64,000 nucleotides of DNA from NCBI RefSeq assembly GCF_022965805.1, contig NW_027330894.1, positions 1 through 64,000 on the forward strand. Direction: 5' to 3'. Shown one piece after another: positions 34,639 through 47,084 of the stretch. The DNA comes from Primulina eburnea (taxonomy: Eukaryota > Streptophyta > Magnoliopsida > Lamiales > Gesneriaceae). Below the pieces are notes generated by a model. That model worked only from the letters and a program-made list of their open reading frames with translations. It ran no database searches and was not told the DNA's origin. Each line of letters begins with the position of its first letter. Within the stretch, counting starts at the first letter, position 1. The position numbers and the translations under genes are program-made.

Positions 34639-37504
34639 ACAACAACCCCAAAATAAAGTCCATAGAAATGTAAATCCAAGTTCTTTTTAAGAATAGCACG
34701 CAAAAGTGTTCCCAAAGTTATATTGACAACTTCAGTTTGTCCATCTGTTTGAGGATGACAAGTAGTAGAAAACAACAATTTTGTGGCAAGTTTAGCCCAT
34801 AAATTATTCCAAAAATAACTCAAAAATTTAACATTGCGACGAGAAACAATAGTCCTAGGCATGCCATGCAACCTAGCGACTTCTCTAAAGAACAAATCCG
34901 TTATGTTTGAAGCATCATCGGTTTCATGACAAGCTATAAAATGTGCCATCTTTGAAAATCTATCCACAATTACAAAAATAGAATCACTCCTCTTCTTAGG
35001 CCTAGGCAACCCCAACTAAAGTCCATAGAAATGTCAATCCAAGTTCTTTTTAAGAATAGCACGCAAAAGTGTTCCCAAAGTTTTATTGACAACTTCAGTC
35101 TGTCCATCTGTTTGAGAATGACAAGTAGTAGAAAACAACAATTTTGTGCCAAGTTTAGCCCATAAATTATTCCAAAAGTAACTCAAAAATTTAACATTGC
35201 GACGAGAAACAATAGTCCTAGGCATGCCATGCAACCTAGCGACTTCTCTAAAGAACAAATCCGTAATGTTTGAAGCATCATCGGTTTCATGACAAGCTAT
35301 AAAATGTGCCATCTTTGAGAATCTATCCACAACTACAAAAAAGAATCCCTCCTCTTCTTAGTCCTAGGCAACTCCAAAATAAAGTCCAGAGAAATGTCAA
35401 TCCAAGTTCTTTTTAAGAATAGCACGCAAAAGTGTTCCCAAAGTTCTATTGACAACTTCAGTTTGTCCATCCGTTTGACGATGACAAGTAGTAGAAAACA
35501 ACAATTTTGTGCCAAGTTTAGCCCATAAATTATTCCAAAAGTAACTCAAAAATTTAACATTGCGATGAGAAACAATAGTCCTTGGCATGCCATGCAACCT
35601 AGCGACTTCTCTAAAGAACAAATCCGTAATGTTTGAAGCATCATCGGTTTCATGACAAGCTATAAAATGTGCCATCTTAGAGAATCTATCCACAATTACA
35701 AAAATAGAATCCCTCCTCTTCTTAGGCCTAGGCAACCCCAACTAAAGTCCATAGAAATGTCAATCCAAGTTCTTTTTAAGAATAGCACGCAAAAGTGTTC
35801 CCAAAGTTTTATTGACAACTTCAGTTTGTCCATCTGTTTGAGAATGACAAGTAGTAGAAAACAACAATTTTGTGCCAAGTTTAGCCCATAAATTATTCCA
35901 AAAGTAACTCAAAAATTTAACATTGCGACGAGAAACAATAGTCCTAGGCATGCCATGCAACCTAGCGACTTCTCTAAAGAACAAATCCGTAATGTTTGAA
36001 GCATCATCGGTTTCATGACAAGCTATAAAATGTGCCATCTTTGAGAATCTATCCACAACTACAAAAATAGAATCCCTCCTCTTCTTAGTCCTAGGCAACT
36101 CCAAAATAAAGTCCAGAGAAATGTCAATCCAAGTTCTTTTTAAGAATAGCACGCAAAAGTGTTCCCAAAGTTCTATTGACAACTTCAGTTTGTCCATCCG
36201 TTTGAGGATGACAAGTAGTAGAAAACAACAATTTTGTGCCAAGTTTAGCCCATAAATTATTCCAAAAGTAACTCAAAAATCTAACATTGCGACGAGAAAC
36301 AATAGTCCTAGGCATGCCATGCAACCTAGCGACTTCTCTAAAGAACAAATCCGCAATGTTTGAAGCATCATCGGTTTTATGACAAGCTATAAAATGTGCC
36401 ATCTTAGAGAATCTATCCACAACAACCCCAAAATAAAGTCCATAGAAATGTTAATCCAAGTTTTTTTTAAGAATAGCACGCAAAAGTGTTCCCAAAGTTA
36501 TATTGACAACTTCAGTTTGTCCATCTGTTTGAGGATGACAAGTAGTAGAAAACAACAATTTTGTGGCAAGTTTAGCCCATAAATTATTCCAAAAGTAACT
36601 AAAAAATTTAACATTGCGACGAGAAACAATAGTCCTAGGCATGCCATGCAACCTAGCGACTTCTCTAAAGAACAAATCCGCAATGTTTGAAGCATCATCG
36701 GTTTTATGACAAGCTATAAAATGTGCCATCTTAGAGAATCTATCCACAACAACCCCAAAATAAAGTCCATAGAAATGTAAATCCAAGTTCTTTTTAAGAA
36801 TAGCACGCAAAAGTGTTCCCAAAGTTATATTGACAACTTCAGTTTGTCCATCTGTTTGAGGATGACAAGTAGTAGAAAACAACAATTTTGTGCCAAGTTT
36901 AGCCCATAAATTATTCCAAAAGTAACTCAAAAATTTAACATTGCGACGAGAAACAATAGTCCTTGGCATGCCATGCAACCTAGCGACTTCTCTAAAGAAC
37001 AAATCCGTTATGTTTGAAGCATCATCGGTTTCATGACAAGCTATAAAATGTGCCATCTTAGAGAATCTATCCACAATTACAAAAATAGAATCCCTCCTCT
37101 TCTTAGGCCTAGGCAACCCCAACTAAAGTCCATAGAAATGTCAATCCAAGTTCTTTTTAAGAATAGCACGCAAAAGTGTTCCCAAAGTTTTATTGACAAC
37201 TTCAGTTTGTCCATCTGTTTGAGAATGACAAGTAGTAGAAAACAACAATTTTGTGCCAAGTTTAGCCCATAAATTATTCCAAAAGTAACTCAAAAATTTA
37301 ACATTGCGACGAGAAACAATAGTCCTAGGCATGCCATGCAACCTAGCGACTTCTCTAAAGAACAAATCTGTAATGTTTGAAGCATCATCGGTTTCATGAC
37401 AAGCTATAAAATGTGCCATCTTTGAGAATCTATCCACAACTACAAAAAAAGAATCCCTCCTCTTCTTAGTCCTAGGCAACTCCAAAATAAAGTCCAGAGA
37501 AATG

Positions 37505-38434
37505 TCAATCCAAGTTCTTTTTAAGAATAGCACACAAAAGTGTTCCCAAAGTTCTATTGACAACTTCAGTTTGTCCATCCGTTTGAGGATGACAAGTAGT
37601 AGAAAACAACAATTTTGTGCCAAGTTTAGCCCATAAATTATTCCAAAAGTAACTCAAAAATCTAACATTGCGACGAGAAACAATAGTCCTAGGTATGCCA
37701 TGCAACCTAGCGAATTCTCTAAAGAAAAAATCCGCAATGTTTGAAGCATCATCGGTTTTATGACAAGCTATAAAATGTGCCATCTTAGAGAATCTATCCA
37801 CAATAGTCCTAGGCATGCCATGCAACCTAGCGACTTCTCTAAAGAACAAATCCGCAATGTTTGAAGCATCATCGGTTTTATGACAAGCTATAAAATGTGC
37901 CATCTTAGAGAATCTATCCACAACAACCCCAAAATAAAGTCCATAGAAATGTAAATCCAAGTTCTTTTTAAGAATAGCACGCAAAAGTGTTCCCAAAGTT
38001 ATATTGACAACTTCAGTTTGTCCATCTGTTTGAGGATGACAAGTAGTAGAAAACAACAATTTTGTGCCAAGTTTAGCCCATAAATTATTCCAAAAGTAAC
38101 TCAAAAATTTAACATTGCGACGAGAAACAATAGTCCTTGGCATGCCATGCAACCTAGCGACTTCTCTAAAGAACAAATCCGTAATGTTTGAAGCATCATC
38201 GGTTTCATGACAAGCTATAAAATGTGCCATCTTTGAGAATCTATCCACAACTACAAAAATAGAATCCCTCCTCTTCTTAGTCCTAGGCAACTCCAAAATA
38301 AAGTCCAGAGAAATGTCAATCCAAGTTCTTTTTAAGAATAGCACGCAAAAGTGTTCCCAAAGTTCTATTGACAACTTCAGTTTGTCCATCCGTTTGAGGA
38401 TGACAAGTAGTAGAAAACAACAATTTTGTGCCAA
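37505..38434 (-). pseudogene. Chained integrase-core reading frame (309 codons)
   Basis: An open frame runs through one A monomer and the 447-bp variant. Its first 47 or so codons are the integrase region read out of frame ([16 protein letters not shown]). It then switches at the monomer junction into the true integrase frame. It has no intact catalytic triad. A near-identical frame lies at 60330-61259, displaced by 22825 bp, as part of a larger duplicated block. Confidence 0.65.
37680..37919 (-). repeat. 120-bp tandem duplication
   Basis: Halves 37680-37799 and 37800-37919, of the cgaattctc sub-lineage; paralogue of 60505-60744. Confidence 0.9.
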
Positions 38435-39161
38435 GTTTAGCCCATAAATTATTCCAAAAGTAACTCAAAAATTTAACATTACGACGAGAAACAATAGTCC
38501 TAGGCATGCCATGCAACCTAGCGACTTCTCTAAAGAACAAATCCGTAATGTTTGAAGCATCATCGGTTTCATGACAAGCTATAAAATGTGTCATCTTAGA
38601 GAATCTATCCTCAACTACAAATATAGAATCCCTCCTCTTCTTAGGCCTAGGCAACTGCAAAATAAAGTCCAGAGAAATGTCAATCCAAGTTTTTTTAAGA
38701 ATAGCACGCAAAAGTGTTCCCAAAGTTCTATTGACAACTTCAGTTTGTCCATCTGTTTGAGGAAGACAAGTAGTAGAAAACAACAATTTTGTGCCAAGTT
38801 TAGCCCATAAATTATTCCATAAGTAACTCAAAAATTTAACATTGCGACGAGAAACAATAGTTCTAGGCATGCCATGCAACCTAGCGACTTCTCTAAAGAA
38901 CAAATCCGGAATGTTTGAAGCATCATCGGTTTCATGACAAGCTATAAAATGTGCCATCTTAGAGAATCTATCGACAACTACAAAAATAGAATCCCTCCTC
39001 TTCTTAGGCCTAGGCAACTCCAAAATAAAGTCCAGGGAAATGTCAATCCAAGTTCTTTTTAAGAATAGCACGCAAAAGTGTTCCCAAATTTCTATTGACA
39101 ACTTCAGTTTGTCCATCTGTTTGAGAATGACAAGTAGTAGAAAACAACAATTTTGTGCCAA
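38316..39161 (-). pseudogene. Chained integrase-core reading frame (281 codons)
   Basis: This frame crosses a monomer junction because one base is missing from the T run (ccaagtttttttaag, not ccaagttctttttaag), which gives [15 protein letters not shown] in frame. It carries private changes ([22 protein letters not shown]). The same variant recurs at 42425-43120 and 61141-62211. It is repeat-derived, with no evidence of expression. Confidence 0.65.
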
Positions 39162-42100
39162 GTTTAGCCCATAAATTATTTCAAAAGTAACTCAAAAATT
39201 TAACATTGCGACGAGAAACAATAGTCCTAGGCATGCCATGCAACCTAGCGACTTCTCTAAAGAACAAATCCGTTATGTTTGAAGCATCATCGGTTTCATG
39301 ACAAGCTATAAAATGTGCCATCTTAGAGAATCTATCCACAATTACAAAAATAGAATCCCTCCTCTTCTTAGGCCTAGGCAACCCCAACTAAAGTCCATAG
39401 AAATGTCAATCCAAGTTCTTTTTAAGAATAGCACGCAAAAGTGTTCCCAAAGTTTTATTGACAACTTCAGTTTGTCCATCTGTTTGAGAATGACAAGTAG
39501 TAGAAAACAACAATTTTGTGCCAAGTTTAGCCCATAAATTATTCCAAAAGTAACTCAAAAATTTAACATTGCGACGAGAAACAATAGTCCTAGGCATGCC
39601 ATGCAACCTAGCGACTTCTCTAAAGAACAAATCCGTAATGTTTGAAGCATCATCGGTTTCATGACAAGCTATAAAATGTGCCATCTTTGAGAATCTATCC
39701 ACAACTACAAAAAAGAATCCCTCCTCTTCTTAGTCCTAGGCATCTCCAAAATAAAGTCCAGAGAAATGTCAATCCAAGTTCTTTTTAAGAATAGCACGCA
39801 AAAGTGTTCCCAAATTTCTATTGACAACTTCAGTTTGTCCATCCGTTTGAGGATGACAAGTAGTAGAAAACAACAATTTTGTGCCAAGTTTAGCCCATAA
39901 ATTATTCCAAAAGTAACTCAAAAATTTAACATTGCGACGAGAAACAATTGTCCTTGGCATGCCATGCAACCTAGCGACTTCTCTAAAGAACAAATCCGTT
40001 ATGTTTGAAGCATCATCGGTTTCATGACAAGCTATAAAATGTGCCATCTTAGAGAATCTATCCACAATTACAAAAATAGAATCCCTCCTCTTCTTAGGCC
40101 TAGGCAACCCCAACTAAAGTCCATAGAAAGGTCAATCCAAGTTCTTTTTAAGAATAGCACGCAAAAGTGTTCCCAAAGTTTTATTGACAACTTCAGTCTG
40201 TCCATCTGTTTGAGAATGACAAGTAGTAGAAAACAACAATTTTGTGCCAAGTTTAGCCCATAAATTATTCCAAAAGTAACTCAAAAATTTAACATTGCGA
40301 AGAGAAACAATAGTCCTAGGCATGCCATGCAACCTAGCGACTTCTCTAAAGAACAAATCCGTCATGTTTGAAGCATCATCGGTTTCATGACAAGCTATAA
40401 AATGTGCCATCTTTGAGAATCTATCCACAACTACAAAAATAGAATCCCTCCTCTTCTTAGTCCTAGGCAACTCCAAAATAAAGTCCAGAGAAATGTCAAT
40501 CCAAGTTCTTTTTAAGAATAGCACGCAAAAGTGTTCCCAAAGTTCTATTGACAACTTCAGTTTGTCCATCCGTTTGACGATGACAAGTAGTAGAAAACAA
40601 CAATTTTGTGCCAAGTTTAGCCCATAAATTATTCCAAAAGTAACTCAAAAATTTAACATTGCGATGAGAAACAATAGTCCTTGGCATGCCATGCAACCTA
40701 GCGACTTCTCTAAAGAACAAATCCGTAATGTTTGAAGCATCATCGGTTTCATGACAAGCTATAAAATGTGCCATCTTAGAGAATCTATCCACAATTACAA
40801 AAATAGAATCCCTCCTCTTCTTAGGCCTAGGCAACCCCAACTAAAGTCCATAGAAATGTCAATCCAAGTTCTTTTTAAGAATAGCACGCAAAAGTGTTCC
40901 CAAAGTTTTATTGACAACTTCAGTTTGTCCATCTGTTTGAGAATGACAAGTAGTAGAAAACAACAATTTTGTGCCAAGTTTAGCCCATAAATTATTCCAA
41001 AAGTAACTCAAAAATTTAACATTGTGACGAGAAACAATAGTCCTAGGCATGCCATGCAACCTAGCGACTTCTCTAAAGAACAAATCCGTAATGTTTGAAG
41101 CATCATCGGTTTCATGACAAGCTATAAAATGTGCCATCTTTGAGAATCTATCCACAACTACAAAAATAGAATCCCTCCTCTTCTTAGTCCTAGGCAACTC
41201 CAAAATAAAGTCCAGAGAAATGTCAATCCAAGTTCTTTTTAAGAATAGCACGCAAAAGTGTTCCCAAAGTTCTATTGACAACTTCAGTTTGTCCATCCGT
41301 TTGAGGATGACAAGTAGTAGAAAACAACAATTTTGTGCCAAGTTTAGCCCATAAATTATTCCAAAAGTAACTCAAAAATCTAACATTGCGACGAGAAACA
41401 ATAGTCCTAGGCATGCCCTGCAACCTAGCGACTTCTCTAAAGAACAAATCCGCAATGTTTGAAGCATCATCGGTTTTATGACAAGCTATAAAATGTGCCA
41501 TCTTAGAGAATCTATCCACAACAACCCCAAAATAAAGTCCATAAAAATGTAAATCCAAGTTCTTTTTAAGAATAGCACGCAAAAGTGTTCCCAAAGTTAT
41601 ATTGACAACTTCAGTTTGTCCATCTGTTTGAGGATGACAAGTAGTAGAAAACAACAATTTTGTGGCAAGTTTAGCCCATAAATTATTCCAAAAATAACTC
41701 AAAAATTTAACATTGCGACGAGAAACAATAGTCCTAGGCATGCCATGCAACCTATCGACTTCTCTAAAGAACAAATCCGTAATGTTTGAAGCATCATCGG
41801 TTTCATGACAAGCTATAAAATGTGTCATCTTAGAGAATCTATCCACAACTACAAAAATAGAATCCCTCCTCTTCTTAGGCCTAGGCAACCCCAACTAAAG
41901 TCCATAGAAATGTCAATCCAAGTTCTTTTTAAGAATAGCACGCAAAAGTGTTCCCAAACTTTTATTGACAACTTCAGTTTGTCCATCTGTTTGAGAATGA
42001 CAAGTAGTAGAAAACAACAATTTTGTGCCAAGTTTAGCCCATAAATTATTCCAAAAGTAACTCAAAATTTAACATTGCGACGAGAAACAATTGTCCTAGG

Positions 42101-45016
42101 CATGCCATGCAACCTAGCGACTTCTCTAAAGAACAAATCCGTAATGTTTGAAGCATCATCGGTTTCATGACAAGCTATAAAATGTGCCATCCTTGAGAAT
42201 CTATCCACAACTACAAAAATAGAATCCCTCCTCTTCTTAGGCCTAGGCAACTCCAAAATAAAGTCCAGATAAATGTTAATCTAAGTTCTTTTTAAGAATA
42301 GCACGCAAAAGTGTTCCCAAAGTTCTATTGACAACTTCAGTTTGTCCATCTGTTTGAAGATGACAAGGAGTAGAAAACAACAATTTGTTGCCAAGTTTAG
42401 CCCATAAATTATTCCAAAAGTAACTCAAAATTTAACATTACGACGAGAAACAATAGTCCTAGGCATGCCATGCAACCTAGCGACTTCTCTAAAGAACAAA
42501 TCCGTAATGTTTGAAGCATCATCGGTTTCATGACAAGTTATAAAATGTGTCATCTTAGAGAATCTATCCTCAACTACAAATATAGAATCCCTCCTCTTCT
42601 TAGGCCTAGGCAACTGCAAAATAAAGTCCAGAGAAATGTCAATCCAAGTTTTTTTAAGAATAGCACGCAAAAGTGTTCCCAAAGTTCTATTGACAACTTC
42701 AGTTTGTCCATCTGTTTGAGGAAGACAAGTAGTAGAAAACAACAATTTTGTGCCAAGTTTAGCCCATAAATTATTCCAAAAGTAACTCAAAAATTTAACA
42801 TTGCGACGAGAAACAATAGTTCTAGGCATGCCATGCAACCTAGCGACTTCTCTAAAGAACAAATCCGGAATGTTTGAAGCATCATCGGTTTCATGACAAG
42901 CTATAAAATGTGCCATCTTAGAGAATCTATCGACAACTACAAAAATAGAATCCCTCCTCTTCTTAGGCCTAGTCAACTCCAAAATAAAGTCCAGAGAAAT
43001 GTCAATCCAAGTTCTTTTTAAGAATAGCACGCAAAAGTGTTCCCAAATTTCTATTGACAACTTCAGTTTGTCCATCTGTTTGAGAATGACAAGTAGTAGA
43101 AAACAACAATTTTGTGCCAAGTTTAGCCCATAAATTATTTCAAAAGTAACTCAAAAATTTAACATTGCGACGAGAAACAATAGTCCTAGGCATGCCATGC
43201 AACCTAGCGACTTCTCTAAAGAACAAATCCGTTATGTTTGAAGCATCATCGGTTTCATGACAAGCTATAAAATGTGCCATCTTAGAGAATCTATCCACAA
43301 TTACAAAAATAGAATCCCTCCTCTTCTTAGGCCTAGGCAACCCCAACTAAAGTCCATAGAAATGTCAATCCAAGTTCTTTTTAAGAATAGCACGCAAAAG
43401 TGTTCCCAAAGTTTTATTGACAACTTCAGTTTGTCCATCTGTTTGAGAATGACAAGTAGTAGAAAACAACAATTTTGTGCCAAGTTTAGCCCATAAATTA
43501 TTCCAAAAGTAACTCAAAAATTTAACATTGCGACGAGAAACAATAGTCCTAGGCATGCCATGCAACCTAGCGACTTCTCTAAAGAACAAATCCGTAATGT
43601 TTGAAGCATCATCGGTTTCATGACAAGCTATAAAATGTGCCATCTTTGAGAATCTATCCACAACTACAAAAAAGAATCCCTCCTCTTCTTAGTCCTAGGC
43701 AACTCCAAAATAAAGTCCAGAGAAATGTCAATCCAAGTTCTTTTTAAGAATAGCACGCAAAAGTGTTCCCAAATTTCTATTGACAACTTCAGTTTGTCCA
43801 TCCGTTTGAGGATGACATGTAGTAGAAAACAACAATTTTGTGCCAAGTTTAGCCCATAAATTATTCCAAAAGTAACTCAAAAATTTAACATTGCGACGGG
43901 AAACAATTGTCCTTGGCATGCCATGCAACCTAGCGACTTCTCTAAAGAACAAATCCGTTATGTTTGAAGCATCATCGGTTTCATGACAAGCTATAAAATG
44001 TGCCATCTTAGAGAATCTATCCACAATTACAAAAATAGAATCCCTCCTCTTCTTAGGCCTAGGCAACCCCAACTAAAGTCCATAGAAAGGTCAATCCAAG
44101 TTCTTTTTAAGAATAGCACGCAAAAGTGTTCCCAAATTTCTATTGACAACTTCAGTTTGTCCATCCGTTTGAGGATGACAAGTAGTAGAAAACAACAATT
44201 TTGTGCCAAGTTTAGCCCATAAATTATTCCAAAAGTAACTCAAAAATTTAACATTGCGACGAGAAACAATAGTCCTAGGCATGCCATGCAACCTAGCGAC
44301 TTCTCTAAAGAACAAATCCGTAATGTTTGAAGCATCATCGGTTTCATGACAAGCTATAAAATATGCCATCTTTGAGAATCTATCCACAACTACAAAAATA
44401 GAATCCCTCCTCTTCTTAGTCCTAGGCAACTCCAAATAAAGTCCAGAGAAATGTCAATCCAAGTTCTTTTTAAGAATAGCACGCAAAAGTGTTCCCAAAG
44501 TTCTATTAACAACTTCAGTTTGTCCATCCGTTTGAGGATGACAAGTAGTAGAAAACAACAATTTTGTGCCAAGTTTAGCCCATAAATTATTCCAAAAGTA
44601 ACTCAAAAATCTAACATTGCGACGAGAAACAATAGTCCTAGGCATGCCATGCAACCTAGCGACTTCTCTAAAGAACAAATCCGCAATGTTTGAAGCATCA
44701 TCGGTTTTATGACAAGCTATAAAATGTGCCATCTTAGAGAATCTATCCACAACAACCCCAAAATAAAGTCCATAGAAATGTAAATCCAAGTTCTTTTTAA
44801 GAATAGCACGCAAAGTGTTCCCAAAGTTATATTGACAACTTCAGTTTGTCCATCTGTTTGAGGATGACAAGTAGTAGAAAACAACAATTTTGTGGCAAGT
44901 TTAGCCCATAAATTATTCCAAAAATAACTCAAAAATTTAACATTGCGACGAGAAACAATAGTCCTAGGCATGCCATGCAACCTAGCGACTTCTCTAAAGA
45001 ACAAATCCGTAATGTT

Positions 45017-47084
45017 TGTGAAAGCGGACCGGTTACGGAGGCCGGAAACGCAACGGAAGCGAAAAACAAAATTTTTTGAGACAAATTTTCGGCCCCCTCA
45101 TTGTTTTGTGCAATATTTACATTCAAACACCATAATACATACATAGGGTGTTCAAGTGATTTACCTATTAACCCCTTAGAGTTGATGAATGGCACCAACT
45201 AAAGTATAAATACTTTAGCTCTTCTTGGTTGAAAAATCTACAAGCTTCCACCTCCAATCCTCCAAGAATTAGGCCCACCACTTAGCTTTGTAAACCCCTT
45301 CAAATATTGCACTAGAAATATTTGAAGATTTATCAAAGAGAAGAATTTTTCTCCAAGAAAATGAAGAACAAAGGAAAGAAAAATTTTTGAGAGAAAAAGC
45401 CCCAATTTTTCGGCCAAGGTAGAGTGTGAATGAGGGAGAGAAGTTGAGTCTAGGTTGTGAGAAAAGCAACTCTCAAAAGCAACAAAAAGTTGCATGCCTA
45501 GTCTCCAACCCTTCACCTCCCCAAAGCATGCAAACCCTAGAATGACATGCATACAATATAGTTTTTAACACATTAAAAACCTTAGACTAAATTTTAATTA
45601 TCTCAAACACATTTGAGATTAATTAAATACTACTTGAATTTATTCAAGTCTCACTAGTTAAATAATTATTTTAATTGAGCTCTACAAGACTCAATATTAT
45701 TTAATTAATTCAACACTTGAATTAATTTAATTATTTAGACTCTACTAGGTCTACTAGTGTTTAATTAATTCAACACTTGAATTAATTTATTTAGTCCACA
45801 ATAATGTTTATGAAAATCACAATTTTCAACTACATTATTTACTTGGCCAAATTTTAATCTTAGGAACACTTCCATAAATTAAAATTTATATTTCTCTCTT
45901 AGAAGTCATACTTCTATTTTTCTTAACGCTTATAAACACATTTATAAGCCGTTCAACACATTGAACTATTTTACTTCTCTTCGGGATTTACTAAGCAAGT
46001 ACTTGTGTGGCCCTCAATGGTTCATTGATACAACTAGCCGTGGGTTCACATCTCAATGTGATTCGGACTAAACATGTCCTTATACGAGCATACCCCAATT
46101 GCTCCATTCTTACTTATCAACTCCTTGATAGTAAGAACGTCAGAACTCAAGTCTGATAGTACCCAACCAATCACGTTAAACGCCTAGCAGCATCGCTTAC
46201 GTGATTCCCTAGGTATCACATGATAGTGCCTGCAAGAACCATTCAATTATGGTTAGCGTACAGTACGGTCCCTTCAGCTCATATATCCCGACCGATTCGA
46301 CAACTATTGGTATATCGAGAGTTGTCAATGAATCGATACTATGTGTCATGTCGTGGTTGCATCGATGGTGTAATCTATGAAACCCCTTTCATAATTACCA
46401 CCATACTCTGATCAGAGATTTCAACCCACACATACATGAAAACACATAGGATATCCATACCCGTAGGTAAGCGGTGAATCCCCGACTACAATGCATCGAC
46501 TCCTATATGTTTCGCCGTAACACCCAATCTTGCCACCTAATGACCCCAAAAGAGTCGGTAAACAAGTCAAAGTGGAACGCTAGCATATAGAGTCTCAATG
46601 TTGTCCCGGGTCATAAGGACTAATGGTGTACAACCATAAACTAGGACGTTTCCACTCGATAAGTGAGAACCACTTGGAAAGTCCTTTATAGAGGGGTTGT
46701 TCAGTGCACTCTACCAGGAGCACCTATCTGCATGCTCGGACATCACAATGTCCCCTACAATGAAACATGGTACTCACATCGCAGATACTAGTCTCTAACT
46801 CGAGCGGCCTTTATCCTTCTTAGTGGCGGCTGAATCGACTAGGAACGGTTTAGAATATACAGTATTCCAAATATGAGTTTCATGATACTCATCATATGAG
46901 CATCTCATATTCTTTCTACTATTTGTATATTCAAGGACTTTATCTATGCAACAAGCATGGGTATAAAGATAAAGATGCGCCAAATTAATAAATTGAAATA
47001 TTATTAAAATAAAGATCGTTTATACAAAGAGTTTCATCGTGAACAGTCGGCCAACACTTGGCTCGACGTGCACCTACTCTAACA
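45017..47084. mobile_element. Solo LTR-like insertion, copy 1 (2068 bp)
   Basis: The insertion starts TGTGAAAGCGGACCGG and ends CTACTCTAACA, so it has TG...CA ends, and satellite flanks both sides. No primer site, polypurine tract or coding domain is present. That fits a solo LTR left by recombination, probably of a Ty1/copia element; read on the minus strand it begins TGTTAGAGTAGGTGCACG, which I recall from plant copia LTRs. The flanks share only GTT or GTTT, not a clean 5-bp duplication. The middle (45.55-45.95 kb) is strongly AT-rich. No gene is visible in it. Confidence 0.75.

Larger units (their letters stand above)
33050..35397 (-). repeat. Two tandem copies of an 1174-bp block
   Basis: The block comprises a 364-bp, a 363-bp and a 447-bp monomer. 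Copies at 33050-34223 and 34224-35397 both encode the 263-codon chained frame and share the cgaattctctaaagaaaaaatcc marker. A further copy lies at 8770 onward. Confidence 0.8.
25893..45016 (-). repeat. Integrase-derived satellite array, segment 2
   Basis: About 19.1 kb, or some 52 monomers, in the same orientation as segment 1 and with clean frames. It includes the 2991-bp and 1174-bp tandem blocks, several 327- and 447-bp variants, and a block near 40.1-41.7 kb that matches the sequence around the outer insertion site. It ends at the first solo LTR. I found nothing but satellite in it. Confidence 0.95.

Noticed and set aside
45550..45950. AT-rich stretch in the solo LTR as a replication origin or matrix attachment site
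   Set aside because: AT content alone is not enough, and such AT-rich zones are common in plant LTRs.
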